In this document: positions 1-11,734 of the stretch, one piece after another
How the letters are laid out: each line of letters opens with the position of its first letter
How positions within the stretch are numbered: position 1 is the first letter of the stretch
Position numbers and translations under genes: made by a program
DNA from: Malania oleifera
Taxonomy: Eukaryota; Streptophyta; Magnoliopsida; Santalales; Ximeniaceae
Direction of reading: 5' to 3'
Length of the DNA stretch: 64,000 nt
Assembly: GCF_029873635.1 (NCBI RefSeq)
Contig: NC_080423.1
Span: 109,199,087 to 109,263,086 of the forward strand
The notes under the pieces: generated by a model
The model's input: only the letters and a program-made list of their open reading frames with translations
Told to the model about the DNA's origin: nothing
The model's database searches: none

Positions 1-127
1 GTTGAGTTATCAGAGTACGTCGGTATTAGGAATGTTAATTTAGGGAAATGAGTTTTATAGTATTGTAGTATTAGCCTATATGTAGGTTATTAAGTTTCTA
101 AACAATTTTCTCAATTGCTTCTTCAGG
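1..127 (+). other. 3' end of the retroelement leader, ending in a splice-acceptor-like site
   Basis: This stretch precedes the gag ATG at 128. It ends in a pyrimidine-rich run and TTCAG at 122-126, directly before the start codon. The second element in the window has the same arrangement (TTTCAG then G then ATG, 63744-63752). The matched pair is why I read this as a candidate 3' splice site and not a chance AG. Confidence 0.5.
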
Positions 128-1160
128 ATGGAGTCCAGGAATAATACTACCAACGATGGAGACAGTAGCAGTGAGGGAGCTGGCCTTGAGGCCGGCAGCG
201 ACTCCACGGTTGTACTACGGGACTTCGCGCAGTAGCTTATGGATGAGGTGGTGCAAACAAATAGGAGGCAGGACCATCCCACAGCTGAGTTGAGATGCTC
301 CATCGATCAGTTCACCCGATTGAAGCCTCCGGCCTTTGCAGGGATCCATACCCGATCCGAGCCGAGAATTGGATTCGGGAGATCGAGAAGATCCTGGATG
401 TCTTGAACTGCACGGAGAAGCAGAAAGTGGCCTTTGCAACGTTCAAGTTGACAGGCGAGGCAACGAGATCGTGGGAATTGGTAAAGATGCTTGAGGAGCA
501 TCAATCGATACTAGTGGCGATCTCATGGGGCCGTTTTAAAGAGATATTCTTTGAGCGGTACTTCCCAGCCACGGTCAGAAATGCGAAGATGTAGGAATTT
601 ATGAATCTAACGTAGGGGCAGTTATCAGTTCAACAGTAATCTGTCGGGTTCTAGGAGCTATCATGATTTGCTCCATTTATGGTACCGGATGAGGCAATGA
701 AGGCCTCGAAGTTTCAAAGGGGTCCGAAGAAAGAGATCCGAAAACAGACAGCGATCCTGTAGTTGCAGAACTTTGCTATTCTGGTAGACAAAGCCACTGT
801 AGCATAGGAGAGTCTGCAGGAGGATATTGAGGTGCAGATCCCAAAGAAGAGGTCAGCGCCTCCCAATTCTTATTCGGGTGCAAGGCAGGGTGCTTGGAAG
901 AAATATGGAGGTGGGGAAGGCCAGTGGTGAGAGACCGGGGGTGGTACATCTCAGAGTACCCCATTTTCCCAACTTGTCCTTCTTGTGGCAAGCATCATCC
1001 AGGGAAGTGTTTCTTGGGTTTAGGAACTTGCTTTCGGTATGGTAAGGCAGGACATCAAATGAAATATTGTAACATGCCGAGGAGCAACGCACCCCCACAA
1101 TAGCCATATAGAGGAGGTGCTCAGGCACAACGTGGTGGTAATCAGAGGGGTACAGGCCAG
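128..1160 (+). pseudogene. gag of the Tekay-like element (broken)
   Basis: The start at 128 is supported by homology to the second element's gag: both have an acidic Ser/Gly-rich N-terminus, then a C-[ST]-I-x-x-F-T-x-[LM]-x-P-P-A-F block, then AENWI. The frame breaks at about 345 and continues from 295 in another frame. In-frame TAG stops occur at 233, 592, 613, 760 and 805, with TAA, TAG and TGA stops between about 640 and 670. A C-terminal CCHC zinc knuckle is visible near 1029-1070, but its second Cys is Tyr (codon TAT at 1038). Gag would form the virus-like particle and bind RNA; this copy cannot. Confidence 0.88.
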
Positions 1161-1166
1161 GCAAAG

Positions 1167-1616
1167 GTGTATTCCCTAAGTCCGGGCGACACAGAGAACG
1201 CCGGGGATGTAGTCATAGGTATTATTTACATGCTTTCGAATAAAGATGTCATATTATTTGATTCAAGAGCGACGCATTCCTTTATTTCCCGGGGATTCGT
1301 CAAACTATGTGGCTTAGATGTGCAGCAGTTAGATGATGATTTAGCAGTGGCTACACCGCCAGGGTCAGTAGTCGTCTGTAATAAGGTGACTCGGGATTTC
1401 CCAGTAGAGATTCAGGGGAGAGTTTTACCAGTCAGCCTTATTATGTTTGATATGCATGGCTTCAATATCATTCTAGGTATGGACTGGCTATTAGCCAATT
1501 ATGTCAGTATCAATTGCCATAGGAGAGAGATAGTATTCAGGCCTCCTGGGGAGCAGGAATTCAAGTTCGTAGGGTCGTGTGTGCGTTCTGCACCACGGAC
1601 CCTCTTAGCTATCTAG
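1167..1616 (+). pseudogene. Retroviral-type aspartic protease domain (active site altered)
   Basis: A 149-residue open stretch with the plant Ty3 protease signature: a D-S-R-A-T-H-S-F-I-S block at 1260-1289 and the downstream I-I-L-G-M-D-W-L motif typical of the second half of the fold. The family has D-[ST]-G-A at the active site. Here the Gly codon reads AGA (1266-1268), giving Arg, which should abolish activity. The domain would cleave the gag-pol polyprotein. It ends at a TAG in the linker to reverse transcriptase. Confidence 0.88.
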
Positions 1617-1659
1617 GCTAATAGATTACTCCGGGAGGGATGCCAAGGGTACTTGGCGT

Positions 1660-2600
1660 GTGAAAGAAACGCCGAAAAAAGAACTTAAGCCGGAGGAGAT
1701 TCCTGTAGTGAGCGAGTTTCCCGATGTGTTTCCAGAGGACTTGTCGAGATTACCTCCAAATCGCGAGGTGGAGTTTGCTATAGAGTTGATTCCGGGTACG
1801 ATGCCAATATCGAAAGCTCCATATCGTATGGCTCCAACAGAATTGAGGGAATTGAAGGAGCAGCTACAAGAGCTATTAGATAAAGGATACATCCAACCGA
1901 GTGTTTCACCCTGGGGAGCACCGGTACTGTTTGTAAAGAAGAATGACAGGTCGGTGAGGATGTGCATCGACTACAGAGAGATTAACAAGGTGACAGTAAA
2001 GAATAGATACCCGCTATCCAAAATTGATGATTTGTTTGACCAGCTACAGGGCACGCAGATCTTCTCTAAGATCAATCTGTGATCTGGGCATCACCAGCTG
2101 AAGGTGAAAGCGGAGGATGTACCAAAGACAACTTTCCGAACCCGGTATGGCCACTACGAATTCTTAGTTACGCCATTTAGTTTGACGAATGCACCTGCAG
2201 CATTTATGGATTTGATGAACAGCGTGTTTCACGAATATTTAGACCAGTTCGTTATGGTATTCATAGATGACATCCTAGTGTATTCTAAGAGCACTGCAGA
2301 GCATGAACATCATTTAAGGCTGGAAATGCAAGTACTCAGAGAGAAAAAGTTATTCGCTAAACTGAAGAAATGCGAGTTCTGGCTGGAACAGGTTGCATTT
2401 CTAGGGCATGTAGTGTCCAAGGAAGGAGTATCAGTGGACCCTAACAAAGAAGAGGCGGTAGTGGACTAGGCGAGATCGAGGAACGTACATGAGGTTCGTA
2501 GTTTCTTGGGTCTGGCCGGGTATTATCTTCGCTTCGTCAAGGGCTTTTCTAAGTTGTCGGGTCCTCTAATGTAGCTTACGAGGAAGAATAGCATATTTAA
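1660..2600 (+). pseudogene. Reverse transcriptase domain (broken, catalytic Asp replaced)
   Basis: Contains the plant chromovirus RT blocks in order: [21 protein letters not shown], a motif-A region reading SKINL, and the catalytic [10 protein letters not shown] block near 2263-2292. Motif A should carry an Asp; here codon 2074-2076 is AAT (Asn). The next codon pair is CTG TGA, a stop at 2080 where the family has Arg, consistent with CGA to TGA. A further stop at 2467 replaces a Trp codon and another at 2572 interrupts the RT-RNase H connection. The domain would copy element RNA into DNA. Confidence 0.92.
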
Positions 2601-2619
2601 GTGGACTGAAGAATGTGAT

Positions 2620-3060
2620 CAAAGCTTTCAGGAGCTGAAGCAGCGTTTAATTACTGCTCCAGTACTAACCATTTCGTCAGGGGTTGATGATTATGTGATT
2701 TACAGCGACACATCCCAAAAGGGACTTGGGTGCGTATTGATGCAACGAGGTAAGGTTATTGCTTATGCTTCTCGTCAACTCAAAGGGTATGAGAAGAATA
2801 ACCCTACGCATGATTTAGAACTAGCAGCTATTGTATTTGCACTAAAGATCTGGCGGCACTACTTTTACGTTTAAAAGTGCGAGATCTTTACAGATCACAA
2901 GGGTCTCAAATACTTCTTCACCCAAAAGGAGTTGAACATGAGACAACGCAGATGCTTGAACTAATTAAAGACTACGACTACACCATTAGTTATCACCCAA
3001 AAAAAAAAAGCTAATGTGGTAGTTGATGCCTTGAGTAGGAAGTCAGTAGACGCGTCAATT
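2620..3060 (+). pseudogene. RNase H domain and start of integrase (frameshifted)
   Basis: The motifs [32 protein letters not shown] and FTDHKGLKY carry the D-E-D residues of Ty3 RNase H, so the core catalytic acids remain. A TAA lies at about 2872. A one-base loss near 2951 shifts the frame just before the family's ELIKDYD block, and an 11-base A run at 3000-3010 before the VVDALSRK motif adds another slip. The family role is to degrade template RNA during reverse transcription. Confidence 0.85.
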
Positions 3061-3339
3061 TCAGCAGTTGTTATGCAGCATCAGGTTATGATGGATCTAG
3101 AGAGGTTGGGAATGGAGTTGGTGGACCAAGATCCACAAGCGTTCAATTCCAGTCTAGTTGTTCAGCCAACTTTGTAGGAAAGAATCAGAACTACTCATAA
3201 GGAAGACTCAGAGCTGCTAGAGGTTATGGAAGGGGTCCATAAGGGTTTAAAGCCGGATTTCAATGTCTCAGAAGACGGGATATTGAGATTCCATAGCAGG
3301 ATTTGTGTACCGAATGACGTCGGGATTAAGCGGTCATTC

Positions 3340-4100
3340 TAGAGGAGGCACACCATTCGCTCTACACCGTACACTCAGGAAGTACGAAGATGTACAAAGA
3401 TCTGAGGGAATTTTTCTGGTGGTTTAACATGAAAAGAGACATCACCCGTTTCGTAGAGCAGTGTCTGACATGTCAACAGGTTAAGGCAGAGCACCAGAGG
3501 CCAGCAGGACCACTTCAGCCACTTGATATTCCTTAGTGGAAGTGGGAACACATCTCGATGGATTTTGTATCAGGGTTACCTGCAACGGTGCATGGGCAGA
3601 ATGTTATATGGGATGTAGTAGATCAGCTGACGAAGACTGTACACTTTATTCCCATCAGAGTCAGCTATTCTCTGAATAGGCTGGCAGAGTTATATGTGCA
3701 GGAGATTGTACAACTCCACGGCATCCCAATTTCTATCGTTTCAAATCGAGACCCACGTTTTACTTCTCGATTCTGGAAGAGTCTATAGGATGCCTTGGGA
3801 TCGCAGCTCACATTTAGTACATCATTTCACCTGCAGACAGATGGACAATCCGAGAGGACTATTCAGACTTTAAAGGATATGCTGCGGGCGTGTGTATTGG
3901 ATTTTGGAGACAATTGGATACGGTATTTACCACTCGTGGAGTTTGCGTATAATAACAGCTACCAAGCCAGTATAGAGATGGCACCATATGAGGCATTGTA
4001 TGGTCGTTGGTGTCGATCTCCGTTGTACTGGGACGAGGTAGGCGATCGGCAGATACTAGGACCGGAACTGATTTAGCAGACCTCCTCAAAGGTTGAGCTG
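3340..4100 (+). pseudogene. Integrase domain (second catalytic Asp is Asn)
   Basis: The HHCC zinc region (HSGSTKMY then CLTCQQ at about 3463-3480) precedes the core that starts [10 protein letters not shown]. The first catalytic Asp is in MDFV and the Glu is in [11 protein letters not shown]. The block that should read S-D-R-D has codon 3744-3746 AAT, giving S-N-R-D, so the central DDE residue is lost. Stops lie at 3535 (family Glu), 3787 (family Gln) and about 4075 (family Gln). The enzyme would insert element cDNA into the genome. Confidence 0.9.
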
Positions 4101-4187
4101 ATCAGGGAGAGGATCAGGGCAGTACAGAGTCGGCAGAAGAGTTATGTAGATACTCGCCGATAAGAACTAGAGTTTGAGGTAGGAGAT

Positions 4188-4610
4188 ATGATATTCCTGA
4201 AGATTGCTCCAATGAAGGGAGTGATGAGATTTGGGAAGAAGGGGAATCTAAGCCCTCGGTATATTGGGTCATTTGAGATCCCAGAAAGGATAGGTTCGGT
4301 GGCTTATCAAGTGGCATTACCCTCAGCACTATCTAGAGTTCATGACGTATTTCACGTATTAGTGCTGAGGAAGTACGTGTCAAATCCTTCACACGTGCTG
4401 AGTTATGAACCTCTGGAGATCGGAGATGCATTAGTATACGAGGAAGTACCGGCACAGATTCTAGATCAAAAGGTAGAGAAGCTACGCACTAAGGAGATAC
4501 CCTTAGTGAAAGTGTTGTGGAGGAACCACACAGCATAGGGAGCTTCATAGGAGTTAGAGTCAGAGATACGTCAGAAGTATCCTCAGTTATTCACAGGTGG
4601 TCAGTACTAG
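4188..4610 (+). pseudogene. Integrase C-terminus and chromodomain-like tail
   Basis: Reads on from the integrase core: GKKGNLSPRYIGSFEI, LSRVHDVFHV, LRKYVSNPSHV, then ILDQKVEKLRTKEIPLVKVLWRNH. The last block matches the chromodomain region of Tekay-lineage chromoviruses, proposed to guide integration to marked heterochromatin. Two stops (about 4537 and 4549) replace codons in the family's E-E-A-[ST]-W-E stretch. A second, younger copy of this region lies at 60709-61028. Confidence 0.85.
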
Positions 4611-4907
4611 ATGGGTAAGCAGAATGGCATGTAAGTAAGCACGTATGTATGTATGGTAGAGTAGGATGTTTAGGTTTAAAGTATGTATGGTCTCCGGGAG
4701 AGTTTTGTACGAATATTGTAATCTCCTGGGACATTATGATGTAACCACGGTATTCCTCCGCTATAAGTGAGGGCAAGTAATAAACTTGAGCCGGAGCCGC
4801 TATGTGGATGGCTACCGACTCTTCTGTAGATCTAAGTCATAAGTATAGAGCATGCTTAGTAACTGTTAGCAAATTTCGAAGACAAAATTCTCATAAGAAG
4901 GGGAGAT
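4611..4907 (+). other. 3' untranslated region and polypurine tract
   Basis: Non-coding region between pol and the 3' LTR. Purine-rich AAGAAGGGGAGA at 4896-4906 abuts the LTR start TGTATGA and is the expected plus-strand primer. At 4741-4772 there is a stretch (ACCACGGTATTCCTCCGC then AAGTGAGGG) closely matching the 3' untranslated region of LINE relics near 35190 and 41670, an unexpected shared module. Confidence 0.7.
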
Positions 4908-6977
4908 TGTATGAACCCGAACCCGAAAAATAAAAGAAAATGAATATAGAAGAGAGAAACAAAGGAAAACAAAAGAAAAAGAAGGAATTTAGCAAGGCAG
5001 GGACAAAACCATAGACGATTTTCTCTAAAGAAGAAAAATTGTCGCCGGTTTTAGGTCAATAGGGCGGGTCAACCAGAAAACCGGCGATGGTTTTGTGGTG
5101 ACAGGGGAAATCGTCGCTGGTTTTCCTCTGGGCCTGCTCACATAAAAATAGGTTTGAGCTCATTATATTTTAGAAATTCTCAAACTCTCTCTTCTCCCTC
5201 CTAGGGTTTCAAAACTTTTTCACTATAAAGCCTTTACGAACTCTGTTTTGGGTCCCGGTTGTCTCTCCCATCCACGGTCTAGCAAATTCATGAGTTTTCA
5301 CCAGTTGGAAATTCTAGGTTATTGCCAATTCGAGCCGTTCAGATTCGTTTTTACGTAAAAAGGTAATGGGATTTGTTTACATCAGTTATTTTAGAAAACT
5401 AAACCGGTAGAACTGTAGCTTATGTTTATATGTACGTTATGGCTGTTCATTTGGAAAATTCTACCGAGTAAAATTGTTGGTTTTACGGTTTTGGTAAAAA
5501 CTAGGGTTTTGGCATATGATCTCCAAACTTCTCAAAACTCCTTTATTTGCATTAAACTTAACGTAGGAGATGCTAGAAACCCTTGTTTTTCATTTAAATG
5601 ATATTTTACGAGCCATATACTATGTAAAGCATATTTTGACCAAATGAGTGTGACATATGATATGAAATGAGAATATAACGAACTGAGATACATGTTTATG
5701 AATTATGGGAACTGGAGTTCCGATTATCAGGAAATGCAAAAAAAATATGTCGGCTGGATACCGAGTGCCATGTATGTAAGGGTTAAACCGAGAGGCTGTG
5801 TACCGGTTTATACCACAGAAAAAATGAATGTATGACAGAAAGAATGAACGAAGGAATGAAAGTATGAAAGAATAAATGAATGAGATTGAAAGATACTGGA
5901 ATTGCATAGATGATTTATGAAATGAAAACAGGTTCATATGCTTTTATTATAAATTGTATATATGATGTTGGAACCGCCTTAGTCAGCTTGTTACTATGAA
6001 AGCCTTAAAAAACTTATTATTATCAGAGAGCCTTAAAAAGCTTATTAGCAGTAAGTGCGGTACTGTTGCTAGAATATGAGGTACAGTGCAACCACACAAC
6101 AAATTCTTTTGGTGTGGGTATCAAGATAGTCGGTTTGGTATGAAGGGCCACTGGTCAACTTAAGGGCTAGGGTGGTGATGGCCAAATCGGACTGGAGAGA
6201 ACATGATGTCTGACAATGCCTGAACGAACAAGGCTAGATCAGAGCTTTATTATCGCACAGCCCTTGCCATAGGGGCAATAGATGGCTTAATTATGATGTT
6301 TCAAAGCTGGGATGAGTTCAATATGCATATATACATGATTTAAAAACTAAACTAGGGCAAAGTCATAGATTTGAGTACCGAGCGGAGAGATTGTATAGTG
6401 TATGGGCCTGTACCCTACGCTAACCTCGGGAACTCTCACTTGTAATGATGCTGAATTATCTATCGCAAGAATTATATATATATATCTCCTATATTATAGG
6501 ATTGAGAATGTTTTAAATGTTTAACTGCTTCTACTGAAATAAACTCATGTTGTCACACACTAATGTAATATTATCCACCTTACTGAGAAGTGTCTCACCC
6601 CAATATACAACCTTTGTTTCAGGTCTTACAGGAAACCGGTCTTAGCTCCTAGAGGGATTTCTGGATCGTAAAATTGTTTTTAGTTTACGTAAGTTGATGT
6701 ATAAGCACTGGGTTTTAGCCAGGTTGTCTATTTGGGAATGTAATGACAGATTATGTTTAGTATGTATGGATGTATGTAAGAGGCAGTTAAATACTCTGAA
6801 AGTCTATTAGAATATGTATGAAAGTTTATGTTTTCTGCTATGCATGAGAATATAGATCAGTATGATACACTTATATGTCCCCGTTTAGGGCGGGTAGTTT
6901 ATGTATGTTACCAGATATATGCAGGTTATGTATGAATAGTAGCACTCAAGGCCCACCAAGAGGGTCAGGGCGTTACA
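4908..6977 (+). mobile_element. 3' LTR of the Tekay-like element (~2.07 kb)
   Basis: Starts TGTATGAACCCGA directly after the polypurine tract and ends GGCGTTACA, giving TG...CA ends. It has a leader-like CT-rich zone after 5160. Near its 3' end is the block CTTACTGAGAAGTGTCTCACC (about 6580-6601, 20 bases quoted in part here as ACTGAGAAGTGTCTCACC), present in every Ty3 LTR in the window, followed by TTTCAG at 6617-6622 and a GTAAGT 66 nt later. The internal sequence differs from the CGTCGACGAA family, so it is a different subfamily. Confidence 0.8.
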
Positions 6978-7335
6978 GTAACATTAAAAGACAAATTAAG
7001 GAATAAACATATTCGCATAAGTTAGACACAACTCCTATAGAAGATAAGATAATGGAGGGACGACTCAGATGGTCTAGGCACCTGCAACATAGGCCAAATT
7101 GTGCACCAGTAAGGAAGAGTGTGCTAGTTACTATGAGGGACAGAAGAAGGGTTAGGGATAGACCTAAATAACTTAGAATGAGATAGTGACTAAAAATTTA
7201 TTAGCCCTAAACTTGTCGAAAGAAATTTCCCATGATCATATAAATTGGAAAAAAAAAGAAAAAAATCATGTAGCCTACTCCATCTAGTGGGACTTAAGGC
7301 TTGGTTTTTAGTGGTCATAGTTGTTGTTGTTGTAG
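6978..7335 (+). mobile_element. LINE 3'-end relic (plus strand)
   Basis: Translates, with stops, to a plant LINE ORF2 C-terminus: KDKLRNKHIRISLDTTPIED then RLRWSRHLQHRPNCAPVRKS, which corresponds to the RWxGHVxRRPxxAPVRK region of the family. The end reads CTAGTGGGACTTAAGGCTT followed by TTGTTGTTGTTG, the usual terminus of this LINE group. The Ty3 LTR directly abuts it at 6977, so the Ty3 element may have inserted into this LINE. Confidence 0.8.
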
Positions 7336-8250
7336 TATCAATATTAATTATTTTTAATTAGAAAAATATTATGAATGTTAATTAGAGATATAAATTATTT
7401 TTAAAATGTCTAAAAACGTGTAATTATTTATGTTAATTAACATCTTATTTGACATTTGTAATTTATTAAATAAAAATAATATTACTATATTGCCCTCAAT
7501 AATTTAGGTCCATCAACTAGTAAGTGTTATTAAATTTATAATTGTTGAAAATTTTAAGATATAGATTTAATAAAGTATTTTTAGTAGGTTTTTGGGTTGG
7601 AAAAATATAATTGCTCTTATATTAGTTAGACACATGTCAAGGATATAATGGTCATCTTCTTAAAATACTTGTTAGGATTTCCATGTTGAACTAAACATTG
7701 ACATGGGAATCCTGTCTACATTCCTAGGGATCTTACAATGCGAACCAAACAAAAATATTCCCATGAAACAAGCATCCTATTCCTTGAAAGGAGATTCTCA
7801 AGAATGTTATTCCATGGGAATTTTTTTTTACATAGCAAACCAAACAACCCCTAAAGAGAGGAAATGGAAGAGGGGAGAGAGGAGATACTGGGATGCAAGG
7901 GGGAATCAAACGTTCAACTCAATTCAAATTCATCAACAACATGGCTTTCACAACTATTTCTAAGAAAGTCTCTTCACATGAAATTACATAAATATCCCTA
8001 AAACTACATTTTGTTACAAACACATCCTAGAATACACAAATATTACAAAAAGTCCCCAAAATATAATCCTAATAAAGGCAAACTAAACACACATAATAAG
8101 ACAACTAACTAAGCACATTTGGGTTTAGGACCCAATAAACCATAGCCCTATTCTTCAACATAGGCCTAAAACGTTTCATCCAAATGCCTGCTTCTTGTCC
8201 TACATCAATTCCATCCTTCCAAAAAAACTCAAACATCCTACATCAATTCC
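7336..8250. other. AT-rich intergenic DNA, possible MITE fragment
   Basis: No gene is seen. At 7690-7860 there is a segment with ATTCCCATG and, about 80 bases on, CATGGGAAT in inverted orientation, ending AACCAAACAACCCC. This is the look of a short TIR-type MITE, but I could not fix both ends. Confidence 0.35.
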
Positions 8251-8256
8251 CTCCTT

Positions 8257-9770
8257 CTAAAAAGAACTTAACGTCGTTGAGTTGAGGAAAGTACCAAGGA
8301 CTACATCACAATTAATAGAATCACCTTGTTCCACAAGAAATGAACCTGCCATGTGCTTTAACTTGGTTAGTGGAAGAGCTCGAGATGGCATCAACTTAAA
8401 CTCCTCCAATGGTGAGGGAATAAGAATTCTCATATCCATCATGTTTAACCTTCCTATCAAATACCATGGACAACCAAAAAGGAAATGACAAATTTTGAGG
8501 AAGGATACACATTGCACTATTTACACAATGGAACCAATCTTGAAGTTAAGTAAGCCACAATCACGGACCTTCAAGTTGGTATTATTTACCTAAGCAATTT
8601 CGTATGGTTCGGAATGAGGCTCAGCTTCCAAATTTAACTTCTTCACAGCTTCTTCAGAAACTACATTTGTACAACTACCAGGATCAATAACTAAAATACA
8701 AAGTTGCTTTTGGCATATCACCTGAGTTCGAAAGGTGTTGATCTGCCTGACTGCCTCCAATCTTCTTTCTCTTCAACCTTGTGGGAAAAAACATATGTCA
8801 AAGCACTAAACAGATTTTTACATCGCCATCATAATCTAAGTCACTTGGGTTTTTTGTTTCAACTTCAACTACTTGGTGTCATCATCATTATTATCTTCTT
8901 TTTCTGCAACAGCCATGACGTGGTTATGACATTCTGCAGCTCAATGTCCAAAACCTTGACATTTAAAGCATTTGAGTGATGGTTGGCTCTTAGAAGTTGT
9001 TCCGAAATGCTCAATAATCTTCCAAGCAGAATCAGTATTAACTCCTTTAGCCACTTGCTCAAGTCTTCTCTCATACAACTCCATTAGTACTCTTCTCAAA
9101 CAAAGGGCTGATGTAGCTCTAGGAGGATTACATTGCATGTCTTTTCAATCTGAGTGGCAACCTGTACTATATCCCCAACTGTAACAAGATGGCATGCAGC
9201 AAGTTTGGAGGCAATAGCTGGCTTCACCCCTTTTCTATACAAAGCTATCATCACATCCTCTTTCCATTCTACATCGGCACGAGTAGCCAAATAGAATCTA
9301 CTAGTGTACTCCATCATTGTCTTTTTTTCTTGCTTCATATCAAAGAGTTGGAGAAGAACACACTGATGTTAATTGAGACGCACAAATTGCTCCTGCATGG
9401 CTTGCTTCATCTCATCCCATGTTGTAATCTCACCAAATCTTGTTCTTCTAAAGATCTCTTATTTAGTCCACCAAATTCGAGCAATACAACTTTATAGCCT
9501 CATTTACGTCATACCATGGGAAATAGTGCTTCAAAGAATACATCCAATCATCATTCATCAGGAGAACCATCAACATTAAAATCTGAGACTTCTAGTTTAA
9601 TGCCTTTACTCAAATGATTATTTCAGCCTTCACACAATTCGAAAGTATGAGGGACAGCAGCTATTCCACCATCTTGTTTGATAGGAAGATCCATGGGTCT
9701 TCTACCTAAGGCTGCAACTTCGGTTGTTAGCCTATTCAAAGCATTGTAATAGTCTCCAAGAAATTTTCCA
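8257..9770 (-). pseudogene. Minus-strand chromovirus gag-protease relic (Reina/CRM-like)
   Basis: Reading leftward from about 9640: KLEVSDFNVDGSPDE, then a broken gag region, QEKKTMMEYTSRFYLATRADVEWKED (about 9330-9250), an IVQVATQIEKT block, and a single zinc knuckle start CFKCQGFGH at 8941-8970. Below it is a protease block reading VIDPGSCTNVVSEEAVKKLNL (about 8640-8700) and a C-H-F-L-F-G-C-P-W motif near 8460-8490. The family active site is D-[SG]-G-S; here Pro replaces the middle residue. Several stops make it non-functional. It is distinct from the Tekay-like elements at either end of the window. Confidence 0.8.
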
Positions 9771-10985
9771 CGTTTTGTACCCTACCGGATAACAGTTCCA
9801 CCTCTGCATACACTTCAACATTGGTTACGCTGATGTAATTATATATCACCAAGGATTCTTGAACAATTTACTAAGAATCCTCAATTATTCATGGAAACCA
9901 CAAATTTTACTCTCAATCTCTTTAGAACAATCTTCAAGTAAATCAACTCTCATAAACAACTTACAAATGGCAGCAAATTGCAGCAGTTTTGTCTCATTAT
10001 TGATGTTGGCGAGCAAATTTCTATCCGTTCAAATCATATTATTATGCTTGCTCGCAAAATATCATGTCCGCAATCAAATCATCACGTTGCAAGCCAAAAT
10101 ATCATAAAGAAAACCCAAAATCTTGCAACTGGAACAATTTCTCACAAAATTGGGAACTGCAGGACAGATTGGAAGTTTTTCTCATGCACGTCGCCAGTGC
10201 GTGAACCTTCAGCAATGAAATTTCAGCAAAGGTATATCAAGGGGTGGGGAATACAGTGATAGTGGTGGTGCGATAAGAAAAGTACAGGATGTAAGGGATT
10301 TTGAAGGGCTGGCGACCAGAGAATGTTTGGCCGGCACATGGGGGCCTTCTGGTGGTTGGATGGTGACAAAATTTTAGGGCAAGAAGTTTCGGAGGTTCTG
10401 ATCATGACGGTGTGGAAGGTTTCAAGAAAATCTTCCTGGAAAGATGTTTTTGAAAAAGGGGCACATGACTGGAATTTTTTAAAATGTTCAGAATTATTTT
10501 TTTTTAGACTAAAATTTTAGGTCAGAGAGCATGGCGGAAGCATCTGGATTGGGGGTTTAGAGTAAAAACGCAAGAGACAGAATTGAGTGAGAGAAAAATA
10601 GAGAAGAAGAAAGAAGAAGAAGCAGCAGTGCAGAACAGAAAGGAGAATCAGATCAGAAGCAGATCAAGGAGGGGGGAGAGAAGTAACAGAACAAAGAAGA
10701 GAAGGGAGAAGAGAAGAAGAAGAAGAAGGGAGGAGGAAAAGGAAGAATGATTGGAAGAAAAAATGGGGGAATGAAAATGGAAGACTTGTTACAGCTCCCA
10801 GGAGATAGGTATGTCCTCTTCTACACCTTGACCCTCCTACCCACCCTCCCAACCATACGGCCACAAAAAGTCGAAAAAGCAACAGAAGTAGGATTACCAC
10901 CTAAAGGGAGACCTAATAGGACTGCACCCAAGCAAAAGAAATGCAACCGCCTAACACCATAATACCCACCGAACTACCAACACCC
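9771..10985. other. No gene; includes a purine-rich stretch
   Basis: No gene is seen. 10561-10745 is almost pure purine on the plus strand (GAAGA-type repeats), which reads as a CT-rich leader on the minus strand. It may be the leader or LTR of the minus-strand gag relic at 8257-9770. I found no clear LTR ends. Confidence 0.3.
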
Positions 10986-10989
10986 ACAA

Positions 10990-11645
10990 AGAAGCAGCCT
11001 AGAAGCAAAAAAGATGACTACACTAGCCACATGGAGAATTGGTAAGAGTGAGAGCTGCTCAGAAAGTGAATTCAAGAAAGAGGAGATGGTCAACTTGTGT
11101 CTTATAGAACAACTAGAAGAAAGTCATGTGGTAAATGAAATCTCTTATACCCGTACTATTAATGAACTGCAAATGGAACTTTACTCTCAATGTTTTGGCA
11201 CTTCATGGTTTGAAACAACCATCACATGCTTGGTATGATAGATTGAATAGTTTTTTTAAATTGAAAATGAATTTATTAGAGGCAATGTTGATAAAACCTG
11301 GTTTACTAAATCCAAGAATAGTGAACCTTAGTGGATGATATTACTTTTGGTGCTATGGATGAATCCTTGCGAATAGATTTCCTTGAGTTGATACAAACTG
11401 AATTTGAAATGAGTCTCATGGGTAAGCTAAACTACTTCTTGGATCTCTAAATTGAACAGTGTGAAAATGGCATATTCATTAGCCAAACAAATTACACCCA
11501 ATAATTACTAAAAAAAATATGGCAAGCAAAACTCAAAAGACAATGCTACATCTGAGTACATGATTAAAGAAAGACTTCGAACAAAAAGGATAAATCATTT
11601 TATAGTAAACTCTATCGAGGTATAAAACTGGATCTATAACCTATT
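10990..11645 (+). pseudogene. Ty1/copia relic: gag-linker fused to reverse transcriptase fragment
   Basis: An acidic stretch ending EEEMVNLCLIEQLEES resembles the copia gag-protease linker (ANLCLMA-type). From about 11190 the frame reads LHGLKQPSHAWYDRLNSFF, matching the LYGLKQAPRAWYxRL block of copia RT. It is followed by DDITFGAMDESL and EFEMSLMGKLNYFLDL, with later stops. The protease, integrase and most of RT are missing between the two parts, so this is an internally deleted relic. Confidence 0.8.
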
Positions 11646-11734
11646 TAACTGCAAAAGATCTAATATTTAACTTAGTGTTTTTCTAAAGTAAAGCTTGATA
11701 TAACCTAATAGCTTAAGTTTTTAGGTAAAGTCGT

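Larger units (their letters stand above)
1..6977 (+). mobile_element. Decayed Ty3 (Tekay-like chromovirus) LTR retrotransposon, internal region plus 3' LTR
   Basis: Domains run gag, protease, reverse transcriptase, RNase H, integrase and a chromodomain-like tail, the Ty3/gypsy order, then a polypurine tract and a 3' LTR. The 5' LTR and primer-binding site lie left of the window. The tail, with an LVKVLWRNH motif near its end, resembles the chromodomain of Tekay/Del chromoviruses. Every domain has stops or frameshifts and several catalytic residues are changed, so this copy is dead. If 6978-6982 (GTAAC) is the target duplication, a matching GTAAC should lie left of the unseen 5' LTR. Confidence 0.93.
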
